This document shows positions 16,351 through 24,862 of a stretch of DNA of 27,935 nt, piece by piece. The position numbers and the translations under genes were made by a program. The notes beneath the pieces are model-generated. The model did no database searches and was not told the origin of the DNA. It saw only the letters and a program-made list of their open reading frames with translations. The DNA is from Porticoccaceae bacterium. Lineage in GTDB: Bacteria; Pseudomonadota; Gammaproteobacteria; Pseudomonadales; Porticoccaceae. The stretch covers positions 5,537 through 33,471 of the forward strand of contig DNBN01000058.1 of NCBI GenBank assembly GCA_003491845.1, given 5' to 3'. How positions within the stretch are numbered: the stretch's first letter is position 1; each line of letters starts with the position of its first letter.

Positions 16351-17031
16351 GTGAGCGCTAACGCTAAGCAACTTCAACAACGTTTGGATTATCGTTTTGC
16401 TGATGATCGATTGTTGGTCCTTGCCCTCTCGCATCGAAGTTTTTCCGCTGCTAATAATGAACGATTGGAATTTTTAGGTGATTCAATTTTAGGTGCTGTG
16501 GTAACAGATTATCTCTACCAGTACTTCCCTAACGTGCGCGAGGGAGATCTAAGTCGTATGCGTTCTGCTATTGTGTGCGGTAAGTCACTGGCTGTAGTGG
16601 CTAAAAAGTTCGATTTAGGCCCAGAACTGTTGCTAGGATCCGGTGAAATGAAGAGCGGTGGAAATAGGCGCGATTCTATTCTTGGAGATACGGTAGAGGC
16701 TCTAATTGGTGCGGTTTATCTGGATAAAAACTTTTTGGCAGCTAAAAAATGTGTTCTTTTTTGGTTTCAAGACCTACTTGCTACAACACTGGATTTGGCG
16801 CCTGCCAAAGATCCTAAAACAGCCCTGCAGGAGTGGTTGCAACGGCGTGGTAAGCCACTACCCATATATAAATTAATGCATACTGGTGGGGAAGCTCACC
16901 AGCGGTTATTTACCGTCGGCTGCAGTATTGATTCTATCGATCAAGTCTTTAGTGCTACCGCTAGTAGTCGAAGGCAGGCTGAACAGTTGGCCGCACAGCA
17001 ACTATTACAACAACTGGAGCAAAAGTTTTGA
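16351..17031 (+). CDS. rnc: Ribonuclease III
   Basis: Double-strand-specific endoribonuclease that processes rRNA precursors and many mRNAs. The 226-residue product carries the signature NERLEFLGD (36-44), with metal-binding Glu40 and Asp44. The second acidic pair is in [14 protein letters not shown] (Asp113, Glu116), and a C-terminal double-stranded-RNA-binding domain (about 153-222) begins [14 protein letters not shown]. The start is GTG 16351, preceded by AGGT at about eight bases. Its stop overlaps the TTG start of era (TTGA), the usual rnc-era coupling. Length and residues are normal. Confidence 0.97.
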   Translation: MSANAKQLQQRLDYRFADDRLLVLALSHRSFSAANNERLEFLGDSILGAVVTDYLYQYFPNVREGDLSRMRSAIVCGKSLAVVAKKFDLGPELLLGSGEMKSGGNRRDSILGDTVEALIGAVYLDKNFLAAKKCVLFWFQDLLATTLDLAPAKDPKTALQEWLQRRGKPLPIYKLMHTGGEAHQRLFTVGCSIDSIDQVFSATASSRRQAEQLAAQQLLQQLEQKF

Positions 17032-17927
17032 CTACTGATCAACCATACTGTGGCTATGTAGCTATTATTGGTCGCCCCAATGTAGGTAAATCGACGCTGC
17101 TCAATCATATTCTGGGTCAAAAACTCTGCATCACTTCACGCAAACCGCAAACGACTAGACATACATTGGTCGGGATAAAGACCGATGGCGATGTGCAGAT
17201 GATATTTGTTGATACGCCAGGCATTCATACCAACCAAGAACGAGCGATCAACCGTGTTATGAATCGCTCTGCAGCAAGTGTTATTGCTGATGTAGATGTG
17301 GTGATTTTTGTTGTTGATAGATTTGAGTGGAGTGAAGCGGATGAGTACGTTGCTAGGTATTTATCTAACAATGACGTGCCGGTAATTGTTGCTGTAAACA
17401 AAGTTGATATGATTGAGGACAAGGAAGCATTGCTACCGCATTTGGAATTTATTGCCAGAAAAGTGAATGCTGTCGAGTTTATTCCTCTATCGGCGTTGCG
17501 CAAAACCAATCTTGATGAGTTGGAGGAAAAGGTAAAAACCCTTATACCTCAGCAAGCACATATGTTCCCAGAGGACCAAATTACTGATCGCAGTGAGCGA
17601 TTTTTAGCAGCTGAAATTGTTCGTGAGAAAATTACCCGGCAACTTGGCGCAGAGGTGCCATATCAGGTCACTGTTGAGATAGAACAGTTTCGAGTTGAAG
17701 GGAAAATAACTTATATTGATGCTTTGATATTGGTTGAGAGGGATGGTCAGAAGAAAATCATTATTGGTACCAAGGGCGATCGGATCAAAAAAATTGGTGA
17801 GCAGGCTCGGGCAGATATCGAAAGTTTACTTGACTGTAAGGTGATGCTGAGAACCTGGGTTAAAATTCGTAGCGGCTGGTCCGATGATGAGCGTGCGCTG
17901 CGTAGTCTCGGCTATATGGGAGACTAG
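17028..17927 (+). CDS. era: Ribosome-assembly GTPase Era
   Basis: GTPase that binds the 3' end of 16S rRNA during 30S subunit maturation. The 299-residue protein shows G1 GRPNVGKS (15-22), the switch region [10 protein letters not shown]3 DTPG (62-65), G4 NKVD (124-127) and a C-terminal KH domain with [16 protein letters not shown]. It ends [13 protein letters not shown] as in Pseudomonas. The start is TTG at 17028, overlapping the rnc stop by four bases; this gives [18 protein letters not shown] and no better start exists. Translation is therefore probably coupled to rnc. recO begins six bases after its stop. Confidence 0.97.
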   Translation: MTTDQPYCGYVAIIGRPNVGKSTLLNHILGQKLCITSRKPQTTRHTLVGIKTDGDVQMIFVDTPGIHTNQERAINRVMNRSAASVIADVDVVIFVVDRFEWSEADEYVARYLSNNDVPVIVAVNKVDMIEDKEALLPHLEFIARKVNAVEFIPLSALRKTNLDELEEKVKTLIPQQAHMFPEDQITDRSERFLAAEIVREKITRQLGAEVPYQVTVEIEQFRVEGKITYIDALILVERDGQKKIIIGTKGDRIKKIGEQARADIESLLDCKVMLRTWVKIRSGWSDDERALRSLGYMGD

Positions 17928-17933
17928 ATTTCA

Positions 17934-18692
17934 GTGAAAGTCGATAATCAAGTTGGCTTCATACTGCACACAACGCCTTACAAAGAGTCAAGCTTGTTAG
18001 TCGACCTATTTACCTTGCAATATGGACGTATACGCTGTGTTGCCAAGGGCTATAGAAAACCCAGCAAGACCGGTGCTACTCGTGCTCTGTTTCCCTACAC
18101 GGAATATCAACTTGGTTGGCTGGGTCGTGGTGACCTGAAAACACTAATTCAGTCAGAAGCCATTGGCGCGTCACTTTTTTTACAGGGCAGTAAACTATTT
18201 ACTGGACTTTATGTTAATGAGTTATTTTACCGCTTGCTTCACGAATATGACCCTTATGAAACGCTGTTTACTCAATATCAGTATTTTCTGCAAAAATTAG
18301 CTGCGGGTACCTCTAGGGAGAATGATTTGCGTCAGCTGGAAATGTGCCTTCTTGATGAGCTCGGGTACGGGTTGGCTCTAGATGCAGATGCTATTCATGG
18401 TCTTCCTTTAATTGCGGATAAACTTTATAACTACATTCCCGAGCAGGGATTGATAGAGTGTTCCAATCAAAAAAACAGGATTTCTGGTGTTTATAAAGGA
18501 ATCGATCTTATAGCGTTTGCCCGGGGAGACTCTATTTCGCAGTCAGTTTCTAAGACTGCTAAACACCTATTGCGCAGCGTAATAAACTTCTACCTCAATG
18601 GTAAGCCCTTACATAGTCGCGCGCTTTACAGAGACTATTTGAGCAGCAATTCTGAGGTTTCAGAGGGAGTCAATATGGAGTCGTCTTCGTGA
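17934..18692 (+). CDS. recO: DNA repair protein RecO
   Basis: Mediator that, with RecR, loads RecA onto SSB-coated single-stranded DNA in the RecF pathway. The 252-residue product has the N-terminal OB-fold QVGFILHTTPYKESSLLVDLFT and GRIRCVAKGYRKPSK, then the helical domain GLYVNELFYRLLHEYDPYETLFTQY (given here only as its span, about 90-115). LEMCLLDELGYGL follows. The zinc-finger cysteines of some RecO proteins are not evident, as usual in gammaproteobacteria. The start is GTG 17934, six bases after era. Its TGA overlaps the GTG start of acpS (GTGA). In Pseudomonas and E. coli, pdxJ follows recO; here it does not. Confidence 0.94.
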   Translation: MKVDNQVGFILHTTPYKESSLLVDLFTLQYGRIRCVAKGYRKPSKTGATRALFPYTEYQLGWLGRGDLKTLIQSEAIGASLFLQGSKLFTGLYVNELFYRLLHEYDPYETLFTQYQYFLQKLAAGTSRENDLRQLEMCLLDELGYGLALDADAIHGLPLIADKLYNYIPEQGLIECSNQKNRISGVYKGIDLIAFARGDSISQSVSKTAKHLLRSVINFYLNGKPLHSRALYRDYLSSNSEVSEGVNMESSS

Positions 18693-19066
18693 TTAAAGGA
18701 GTTGGCACAGACATTGTAGAAATAGCGAGAATAGCGTCTATTTTGAATCGGCAAAACGATCGTTTTGTGTCACGTATCTTAACTGATCATGAACAACGTG
18801 AATATATCAAGAGTCAACGAAAAACAACTTTTTTGGCTAAGCGCTTTGCTGCAAAAGAGGCCGTTGCCAAAGCCTTGGGCACTGGCATTGGCAATGGTGT
18901 TAGTTTCCAGGATATTGAGATTACCCATGATGATAAGGGTGCACCACTAGTGATATTGTCTGGAGGTGCTAAGGCAGTGATGTTTGATAAGAGTGCTAGT
19001 AATGTCTTTATCAGTATTTCAGATGAGATAAATTATGCAATTGCCTATGCAGTGATTGCCGCATGA
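18689..19066 (+). CDS. acpS: Holo-[acyl-carrier-protein] synthase
   Basis: Transfers 4'-phosphopantetheine from CoA to apo-ACP, which is needed for fatty acid synthesis. The 125-residue product has both metal and CoA motifs: GVGTDIVEIARI with Asp8, and FLAKRFAAKEAVAKALGTG with Glu57. The C-terminal VFISISDEINYAIAYAVI is typical. The start is GTG 18689, sharing four bases with the recO stop, so it is translated from the recO message. In E. coli the order is recO-pdxJ-acpS; here recO and acpS are fused neighbours. Length is normal for the family. Confidence 0.96.
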   Translation: MIKGVGTDIVEIARIASILNRQNDRFVSRILTDHEQREYIKSQRKTTFLAKRFAAKEAVAKALGTGIGNGVSFQDIEITHDDKGAPLVILSGGAKAVMFDKSASNVFISISDEINYAIAYAVIAA

Positions 19067-19116
19067 TACCCAGTGTGTGATTGCTAAAATTTGTGATTAA
19101 GTGAGCGTTTAAATCG

Positions 19117-20007
19117 ATGATACATTTTCCTTCAATAGATGGAACCATTGGTAATACTTCGATGGTACGTCTGCAACGCATGCCTGGAAATACCTCTAAT
19201 ATTATTCTAGCCAAAATGGAAGGAGATAATCCTGCGGGTAGTGTAAAAGACAGGCCGGCTGTCAGTATGATTACAAATGCGCAAAAAAGGGGAGAAATTA
19301 AACCAGGCGATCGACTTATTGAGGCCACCAGCGGCAACACAGGTATTGCCTTAGCAATGGCCGCTGCGATGCTCGGTTACAAAATGACTCTTATTATGCC
19401 CTCAAGTGCAACGGTAGAAAGAAAAATGGCGATGAGCGCTTATGGCGCGGAGCTGATTGAAGTGAGTGCGCAATCGGGGATGGAGGGTGCACGTGACTTA
19501 GCACTGCAGATGCAAGCGCAGAATCTAGGTACGGTTCTTGATCAGTTCAATAATTCAGATAATGCCGAAGCTCACTATCAAGGAACGGGTCCTGAAATAT
19601 GGAGAGATACGAGGGGTTCTGTTACGCATTTTGTAAGCTCAATGGGTACCACCGGAACTATTATGGGGGTATCCAGATATTTGAAGGAGCAAAATTCGAA
19701 GGTTCAAATAGTCGGTTTGCAACCCGAAGAAGGCGCTGCTATTCCTGGCATCCGTCGATGGTCCAAGGCGTATCTGCCGGGTATATTTGAGCCAGCTAAA
19801 GTGGATGTAACTATAGATATTTCTCAGCATGATGCCGAGCACACCATGCGTCGTTTAGCTCAGGAAGAGGGTATATTTTGTGGTTCATCTGCAGGGGGAG
19901 CAGTATTTGCCGCTCTTGGCTTGAGTGCTCGGGTCAAAAATGCAGTGATTGTTACGATTATTTGTGACAGAGGTGATCGCTATTTATCTACTGGGATCTA
20001 TAACTAA
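19117..20007 (+). CDS. cysM: Cysteine synthase B (O-acetylserine sulfhydrylase B)
   Basis: PLP enzyme making cysteine from O-acetylserine and sulfide or thiosulfate. The 296-residue protein has the cofactor lysine in NPAGSVKDR (Lys44), the SGNTG phosphate loop in EATSGNTGIALAM, and SSMGTTGTIMGVSRYL. The CysM-specific block GLQPEEGAAIPGIRRW and IFCGSSAGGAVFAAL near the end distinguish it from CysK. It ends DRGDRYLSTGIYN, slightly shorter than E. coli CysM. The ATG at 19117 has only a weak GAG upstream. It follows acpS by 50 bp and precedes mazG by 27 bp. In Pseudomonas, rlmD and relA lie between cysM and mazG; they are missing here. Confidence 0.96.
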   Translation: MIHFPSIDGTIGNTSMVRLQRMPGNTSNIILAKMEGDNPAGSVKDRPAVSMITNAQKRGEIKPGDRLIEATSGNTGIALAMAAAMLGYKMTLIMPSSATVERKMAMSAYGAELIEVSAQSGMEGARDLALQMQAQNLGTVLDQFNNSDNAEAHYQGTGPEIWRDTRGSVTHFVSSMGTTGTIMGVSRYLKEQNSKVQIVGLQPEEGAAIPGIRRWSKAYLPGIFEPAKVDVTIDISQHDAEHTMRRLAQEEGIFCGSSAGGAVFAALGLSARVKNAVIVTIICDRGDRYLSTGIYN

Positions 20008-20034
20008 AAAAAGTAAAAGTTCATAGGAAAGCTT

Positions 20035-20865
20035 ATGAAAATTGATAATCTGGCAGATGATACTCATTACACTCTTGCTGACTTACGCTATTTGATGAGC
20101 CGGCTACGAGACTCTGAAACAGGGTGTCCCTGGGACATAAAGCAAAATTTTAAATCCATAATTTCTTGCACTCTTGAAGAAGTTTACGAGGTTGTTGATG
20201 CCATTGAGACTGAAGACCCCGAACAGTTAAAAGAGGAGTTGGGAGATTTACTTTTTCAAATTATTTTTTATAGCCAGCTAGGTCAAGAGCAAAATCTGTT
20301 TGACTTTGACGACATTATTAGCCTGATCACCACGAAATTACTGCGACGACATCCCCATGTATTTCCTCTGGGTACCCTGACTTCTGTGAGAGATACGAAG
20401 GAGGCTGTAAATGCAGATACCATAAACCAGTCTTGGGAGGCTATTAAGCAACAAGAGCGAACTAAAAAGGGTGCCAGCCAAATTTTTGATGATATACCTC
20501 TGGCATTACCGGCTTTAACTCGCGCAGTAAAGTTGCAAAAGCGAGCGTCTACGGTTGGTTTTGACTGGCCAAGTATTGTTCTTGTGGTTGCTAAAATTAA
20601 TGAAGAGATTGAGGAGCTAAATACTGAGATGGCTGAAGGAGATGAGGATAGTATTGTCGAAGAACTTGGTGATATTATGTTCAGTTGTGTGAATCTTGCG
20701 CGTCACTTAAAGCGTGACCCAGAGACTGTGATGCGCCATGCTAATAGAAAATTTCAACGACGATTTCAAACAATGCAGAGCTTTCTAGGTGATCAGGATT
20801 TTGATCAGTTGTCTGATCATCAGATGGAGTCACTCTGGACTCAGGTAAAACAAGCAGAGCAATAA
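20035..20865 (+). CDS. mazG: Nucleoside triphosphate pyrophosphohydrolase MazG
   Basis: House-cleaning enzyme that hydrolyses (d)NTPs to monophosphates and pyrophosphate; in E. coli it also lowers ppGpp during starvation. The 276-residue protein has two MazG domains. The N-terminal one has GCPWD (30-34), TLEEVYEVVDAI with Glu48/Glu49/Glu52, and EELGDLLFQI with Glu68 and Asp71. The C-terminal one has VGFDWPS, KINEEIEEL and EELGDIMFSCVNLARHL. An AGGAAA ribosome-binding site lies about five bases before ATG 20035. Complete and typical. It follows cysM directly, an arrangement shortened relative to cysM-rlmD-relA-mazG. Confidence 0.96.
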   Translation: MKIDNLADDTHYTLADLRYLMSRLRDSETGCPWDIKQNFKSIISCTLEEVYEVVDAIETEDPEQLKEELGDLLFQIIFYSQLGQEQNLFDFDDIISLITTKLLRRHPHVFPLGTLTSVRDTKEAVNADTINQSWEAIKQQERTKKGASQIFDDIPLALPALTRAVKLQKRASTVGFDWPSIVLVVAKINEEIEELNTEMAEGDEDSIVEELGDIMFSCVNLARHLKRDPETVMRHANRKFQRRFQTMQSFLGDQDFDQLSDHQMESLWTQVKQAEQ

Positions 20866-20867
20866 AT

Positions 20868-20903
20868 TGATGTCAAAGGCCTGAATTTAGAGTGTTTACA
20901 TCA
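20868..20903 (+). repeat. Hairpin after mazG
   Basis: TGATGT (20868-20873) plus AAA (20875-20877) pair with TTT (20895-20897) plus ACATCA (20898-20903), with a single bulged C and a 17-base loop. It begins shortly after the mazG stop. No T-run follows, so it is a weak candidate 3' end. A second small stem (TCGGTG 20931-20936 with TACCGA 20942-20947, one wobble) lies downstream in the same 209-bp gap. Confidence 0.3.
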
Positions 20904-21080
20904 CAAACCAGGGTTGTTCAGCTATGGCATTCGGTGTATCGTACCGAGCTTAACGTTGAAGCTAAATTCGTCTGCGTGAAAAAGGATTTAGGCAATCAAA
21001 TGCGCGACGACAATACTTACAACAAGGTAGTCAGCACGCGTATTTTGGTGTACCCCGCAGATAATTGAGGAATTGTGTTA

Positions 21081-21728
21081 ATGAGAGTTATATTGTTAGG
21101 ACCACCAGGCGCGGGGAAAGGCACTCAAGCGCAGTTTATTACCAAGAGATACTCTGTTCCGCAAATCTCTACTGGCGATATGCTGCGAGCTGCGGTTAAG
21201 GCTGAGTCACCTTTGGGACTGGAAGTGAAAGGTATTATGGCCTCTGGTGGTTTGGTTTCAGATGAGCTTATTATCGCTTTAGTACAAGAGCGAATCACAC
21301 AAAATGACTGTGCTAAGGGGTTTTTATTTGACGGATTCCCAAGGACAATTCCTCAGGCTCAGGCAATTATTGATGCTGGGATTATTATTGATGCTGTGGT
21401 TGAAATAAGTGTTGATGATGAAGAGATTGTCGCTCGTTTGAGTGGTCGAAGAGTTCATGAAGATTCGGGTCGAATTTACCATATTGACCACAATCCGCCG
21501 CAACATCCTGGTGTTGATGACCAAACAGGTGATGCATTGATTCAGCGCCCAGATGATTCAGAAGATACTGTTCGTAATCGACTAAAGGTTTATCATGAGC
21601 AAACTAAACCTTTAGTAGCGTTTTATAATCAATTGTCTGAATCTCAAAATGAGGCGCCTAAATTTTCAACAGTCAATGGCCTAGGGTTACTGTCGGACGT
21701 TCAGGCAAGGTTGATCGAGGCTCTCTAA
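21081..21728 (+). CDS. adk: Adenylate kinase
   Basis: Interconverts AMP + ATP and 2 ADP in the cytoplasm. The 215-residue protein is a long-form enzyme with P-loop [10 protein letters not shown] (7-16), the AMP-site [18 protein letters not shown] and a full LID domain (about 122-159). The LID reads [13 protein letters not shown] and [14 protein letters not shown] and lacks the four zinc cysteines. I choose ATG 21081 over the upstream in-frame GTG 21075, because GAGGA (21067-21071) is then nine bases away and the protein matches the Pseudomonas length of 215. It stands behind a 209-bp gap and is followed by tsaB, as in Pseudomonas. Confidence 0.97.
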   Translation: MRVILLGPPGAGKGTQAQFITKRYSVPQISTGDMLRAAVKAESPLGLEVKGIMASGGLVSDELIIALVQERITQNDCAKGFLFDGFPRTIPQAQAIIDAGIIIDAVVEISVDDEEIVARLSGRRVHEDSGRIYHIDHNPPQHPGVDDQTGDALIQRPDDSEDTVRNRLKVYHEQTKPLVAFYNQLSESQNEAPKFSTVNGLGLLSDVQARLIEAL

Positions 21729-21816
21729 CGAGTTCCGGGGGATACGCCGTGTTGCGCATGGGTCAAACAATGCGGTCTAGCCACAATGCTCTACGCTAAG
21801 GATTCCTTACACTATC

Positions 21817-22539
21817 ATGACCATCATATTGGCTATAGAAACATCCACAGATGCCTGTTCGGTTGCATTATCCAGCGGCCCTGATACATTTTATCGTTTT
21901 GCTCAGGAGCCTCGCTCTCATACTCAGTTAGTTATGCCAATGGTGAATGAGGTGCTTAGTGATGCGAAAATCGGGGCATCGGCTATTGACGTTATTGGTG
22001 TTTCTATAGGTCCTGGTTCCTTCACGGGTCTTCGTATAGGTTTTGCAGTGACTCAAGGTCTTGCCTTTGGGTTAAATTTACCTGTTATTGGGGTTTCTTC
22101 ATTAGAGATTATGGTTGCTACTTATTTGCGTCAGCACCCCTCTTTAGCTCAGCAGATGGAACATGGCGATAAAATAGTATCGGTGTTAGATGCGCGGATG
22201 GGTGAATATAATTGTGGTTGCTATTGGATTGACAGCAACGGACAGATTTTCTCGGAACACACCGATATATTACTTAGTCGATCTGATGCCTTAGCATGGA
22301 TCCAAACACTTCAGCCAACGGCTGTTATTGGTGAAACCAAGAAATTATTTACAGAAACCTCCATTTGGAAAAATAGTATTGCAGAGATTCACCCTGAAGC
22401 CATTGATTTACTTGAGATTACCAATTCAAGACATGCAGATGGACAGGCTCTATCCATCAAAGATATTGAGTTGGTGTATCTAAGAGGAACAGATGCTTGG
22501 CAAAAACGGACGCGATTGAGAGATAAAAAAAATGGGTAG
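21817..22539 (+). CDS. tsaB: tRNA threonylcarbamoyladenosine biosynthesis protein TsaB
   Basis: Scaffold subunit that pairs with TsaD and TsaE to make the t6A modification at position 37 of ANN-decoding tRNAs. The 240-residue product has the ASKHA-fold N-terminus MTIILAIETSTDACSVAL, then RSHTQLVMPMV and the conserved GVSIGPGSFTGLRIG (about 60-75). VLDARMGEYNCGCY follows. The ATG at 21817 lies 88 bp after adk. The nearest purine-rich site (AAGGA) is rather far upstream. Its end overlaps the next gene by eight bases. Typical of the gammaproteobacterial family. Confidence 0.94.
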   Translation: MTIILAIETSTDACSVALSSGPDTFYRFAQEPRSHTQLVMPMVNEVLSDAKIGASAIDVIGVSIGPGSFTGLRIGFAVTQGLAFGLNLPVIGVSSLEIMVATYLRQHPSLAQQMEHGDKIVSVLDARMGEYNCGCYWIDSNGQIFSEHTDILLSRSDALAWIQTLQPTAVIGETKKLFTETSIWKNSIAEIHPEAIDLLEITNSRHADGQALSIKDIELVYLRGTDAWQKRTRLRDKKNG

Positions 22540-23404
22540 AAGGATAGCATTTATAGGGCTTGGTGTTATGGGGTCTCCTATGGCTGGTTGGTTAGCTAAG
22601 CACGGACATTTAGTAACCGTTTACAATCGAACTACAAGTGTTGCGCAAACATGGATAGATACCTATGGTGGTCAAATTGCATTGACACCAGCTGAGGCTG
22701 CAAAAGATGCTGAGTTTGTGTTGATATGCGTTGGCAATGATAATGATGTTCGAGAGGTTATGTCTGGTGATAATGGTGTTTTTTCTGCGGTAACTCAAGG
22801 TACGGTTATTATTGACCATACGACAACATCAGCAAATCTTTCAGAACAACTTGCTGCTGAAGCACTACAACATCAATGCTATTTCATGGATGCGCCAGTT
22901 TCCGGTGGTCAGCAAGGTGCTGAAAATGGTCACCTGACAGTTATGTGTGGCGGTGATGAGAAGATATTTGAACGTGTTTCAGACACTGTTAGAGCCTACG
23001 CAAAGGCGGTAACTTTATTGGGTCCTGTTGGGAGTGGTCAGCTGTGTAAGATGGTAAACCAAATTTGTATAGCTGGTGTGGTTCAGGGGCTTGCTGAAGG
23101 CCTTAATTTTGCTCGGCGAGCAGGTTTAGACGCTTATCAAGTAGTAGATGTGATTTCGCAGGGTGCCGCGCAGTCATGGCAAATGGAAAACCGCTATCAA
23201 ACTATGTTAGCAGGTGACTATGAACACGGCTTCGCTGTTCAATGGATGCGCAAAGATTTGGCATTTGCATTAGAAGAGGCGGAGCGAAATGGCAGTGTGC
23301 TGCCGGTTACTCAGTTAGTCGATCAGTTTTATGCTGAGGTGCAAGAGATGGGTGGAGACCGTTGGGATACATCAAGTCTTTTGGCGCGACTAGTACCTGA
23401 ATAG
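22532..23404 (+). CDS. NAD(P)-dependent beta-hydroxyacid dehydrogenase (3-hydroxyisobutyrate dehydrogenase family)
   Basis: Soluble oxidoreductase of 290 residues. The Rossmann motif is GLGVMG (9-14), with the cofactor-selecting YNRTTS (31-36) typical of NADP-leaning members (Arg after Asn). Substrate-binding DAPVSGGQQGAENGHLTVM starts at residue 120. The catalytic lysine is in GSGQLCKMVNQI (Lys173), and KDLAFALEEA lies late in the protein. These are the four signatures of the 3-hydroxyisobutyrate/tartronate-semialdehyde/glyoxylate reductase family. The exact substrate cannot be read from the sequence. The ATG 22532 lies inside the last codons of tsaB (eight-base overlap), so it is probably expressed with adk-tsaB. 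No catabolic genes lie nearby to suggest a pathway. Confidence 0.9.
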   Translation: MGRRIAFIGLGVMGSPMAGWLAKHGHLVTVYNRTTSVAQTWIDTYGGQIALTPAEAAKDAEFVLICVGNDNDVREVMSGDNGVFSAVTQGTVIIDHTTTSANLSEQLAAEALQHQCYFMDAPVSGGQQGAENGHLTVMCGGDEKIFERVSDTVRAYAKAVTLLGPVGSGQLCKMVNQICIAGVVQGLAEGLNFARRAGLDAYQVVDVISQGAAQSWQMENRYQTMLAGDYEHGFAVQWMRKDLAFALEEAERNGSVLPVTQLVDQFYAEVQEMGGDRWDTSSLLARLVPE

Positions 23405-23441
23405 GATAGTAAATTCGTCAATATGCTAAAAATACCTAAAC

Positions 23442-23462
23442 TTGGCGCTATGTATACGCCAA
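23442..23462. promoter_or_regulatory. Perfect inverted repeat before the aminopeptidase gene
   Basis: TTGGCG (23442-23447) and CGCCAA (23457-23462) are exact inverted repeats around a 9-bp spacer containing TATGTATA. They lie 28 bp before the GTG start of the M18 aminopeptidase. It could be an operator over a -10 element or an mRNA hairpin. No T-run follows, so it is not a classic terminator. Confidence 0.35.
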
Positions 23463-23489
23463 ATATATTCGGCAAAAGAGGTTGTTATT

Positions 23490-24815
23490 GTGTTGGACAA
23501 AGAAAACTTTAATTTTAACTTAACGCAATTTTTGGACTCATCTCCAACTCCGTTTCATGCGGTATCATCAATGATTAGGATACTAGGTGACGCAGGCTTT
23601 AACGAGCTACGAGAGGCAGATGAGTGGACCCTAACTGCAGGCGAAAAGTACTTCGTGACGCGCAACCAATCATCCATTATTGCCTTTGTCATGGGGCATG
23701 AAATGCTCTCTGACTCAGGTATTAATATGGTTGGCGCTCATACAGACAGCCCGTGTTTGATGGTAAAGCCCGACCCTGAAATAACTGCTCACGGCTGTTT
23801 TCAATTGGGTGTTGAAGTGTATGGCGGTGCCTTGCTTAACCCTTGGTTTGATCGCGACCTATCCATTGCAGGACGTCTTGTATACAGAGATGCAACAGGG
23901 CAGCTCAAACAAACGTTGGTAGACTTCAAACGCCCAGTTGCTACTATTCCGAATTTGGCCATTCATCTTGATCGAGAGGCTAACAGCGGTCATTCGGTGA
24001 ATCCTCAAAAAGATATTTCTCCTATCCTCATGTTGGCAAACATTAAAACTGAAAGTGAGGAAAATAAAGGTGACTTTCGAACGCTTTTAGCAGAACAATT
24101 TCTTGCTAATAAAGAAACAGTGGTTGACTACGAGCTATGCTTTTATGACACACAGGGCGCTGCATTGATAGGGTTTAAAAATGAGTTTATTGCCTCGGCC
24201 AGACTAGACAACCTACTCAGTTGTTTTGTGGCTTCACAGGCGCTTGTTCACGCCGATACTACCGAAACCTGTTTAATGGTTTGTAATGACCATGAGGAAG
24301 TGGGAAGTGTGTCTGCTAGTGGCGCTGATGGGCCTTTTTTAGAGATGGTAACTGCGCGAATATGCGCAGCTCAAGATTCTTCTGTCGATCTCAGTCGCAT
24401 CATTAATAAATCCTTAATGATCTCCTGTGATAATGCTCATGCAATGCATCCAAATTTTTCACAAAAACATGATCCAAATCACATGCCTCTACTAAATGGC
24501 GGGCCTGTTATAAAAATCAATGTAAAGCAGAGATATGCAACAAACAGTCTCACTTCAAGTCTTTTCAAACAGCTTTGTATGTATACGGATGTGCCTGTCC
24601 AGTCTTTTGTGTCTCGAAATGATATGGGTTGTGGCAGCACTATAGGGCCAATTACATCGGCAAGACTTGGTGTGCCCACGCTCGATGTTGGTATCCCACA
24701 GTTGGCTATGCATTCCTGCCGAGAAATGACTGGAGCAGAGGATCCATTGCGATTAGCCCGGGTTCTACAAGAATTTTTCCAAAGTAATACAGATATGCCA
24801 AGTATGGCTGGCTAG
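23490..24815 (+). CDS. apeB: M18 family aminopeptidase
   Basis: Zinc aminopeptidase of the M18 (aspartyl aminopeptidase-like) family, cleaving N-terminal residues from peptides in the cytoplasm. The open frame runs upstream to 23442, but GTG 23490 is preferred. AAGAGG ends eight bases before it, and the protein (441 residues) then begins just ahead of LTQFLDSSPTPFHAVSSM, the conserved family N-terminus. Motifs include the zinc-site GAHTDSPC, LGVEVYGGALLNPWFDRDL, NDHEEVGS and the C-terminal FVSRNDMGCGSTIGP and MHSCREMTG. By eye it is closely similar to the Pseudomonas enzyme annotated apeB along its full length. A perfect inverted repeat lies just upstream. It is the last gene before trpS, 47 bp away. 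Confidence 0.95.
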   Translation: MLDKENFNFNLTQFLDSSPTPFHAVSSMIRILGDAGFNELREADEWTLTAGEKYFVTRNQSSIIAFVMGHEMLSDSGINMVGAHTDSPCLMVKPDPEITAHGCFQLGVEVYGGALLNPWFDRDLSIAGRLVYRDATGQLKQTLVDFKRPVATIPNLAIHLDREANSGHSVNPQKDISPILMLANIKTESEENKGDFRTLLAEQFLANKETVVDYELCFYDTQGAALIGFKNEFIASARLDNLLSCFVASQALVHADTTETCLMVCNDHEEVGSVSASGADGPFLEMVTARICAAQDSSVDLSRIINKSLMISCDNAHAMHPNFSQKHDPNHMPLLNGGPVIKINVKQRYATNSLTSSLFKQLCMYTDVPVQSFVSRNDMGCGSTIGPITSARLGVPTLDVGIPQLAMHSCREMTGAEDPLRLARVLQEFFQSNTDMPSMAG

Positions 24816-24862
24816 GCTTGTTGCAGGACTCTTTTTAATGGTTTTTTTATGGCGAATACATT

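Noticed and set aside
19011..19340. A 109-codon minus-strand open frame spanning the acpS-cysM junction
   Set aside because: Mostly antisense to conserved acpS and cysM codons; no start signals and no recognisable motifs.
24816..24862. Tryptophan attenuator or T-box before trpS
   Set aside because: The 47-bp spacer is too short, with no tryptophan-codon leader and no paired hairpins.
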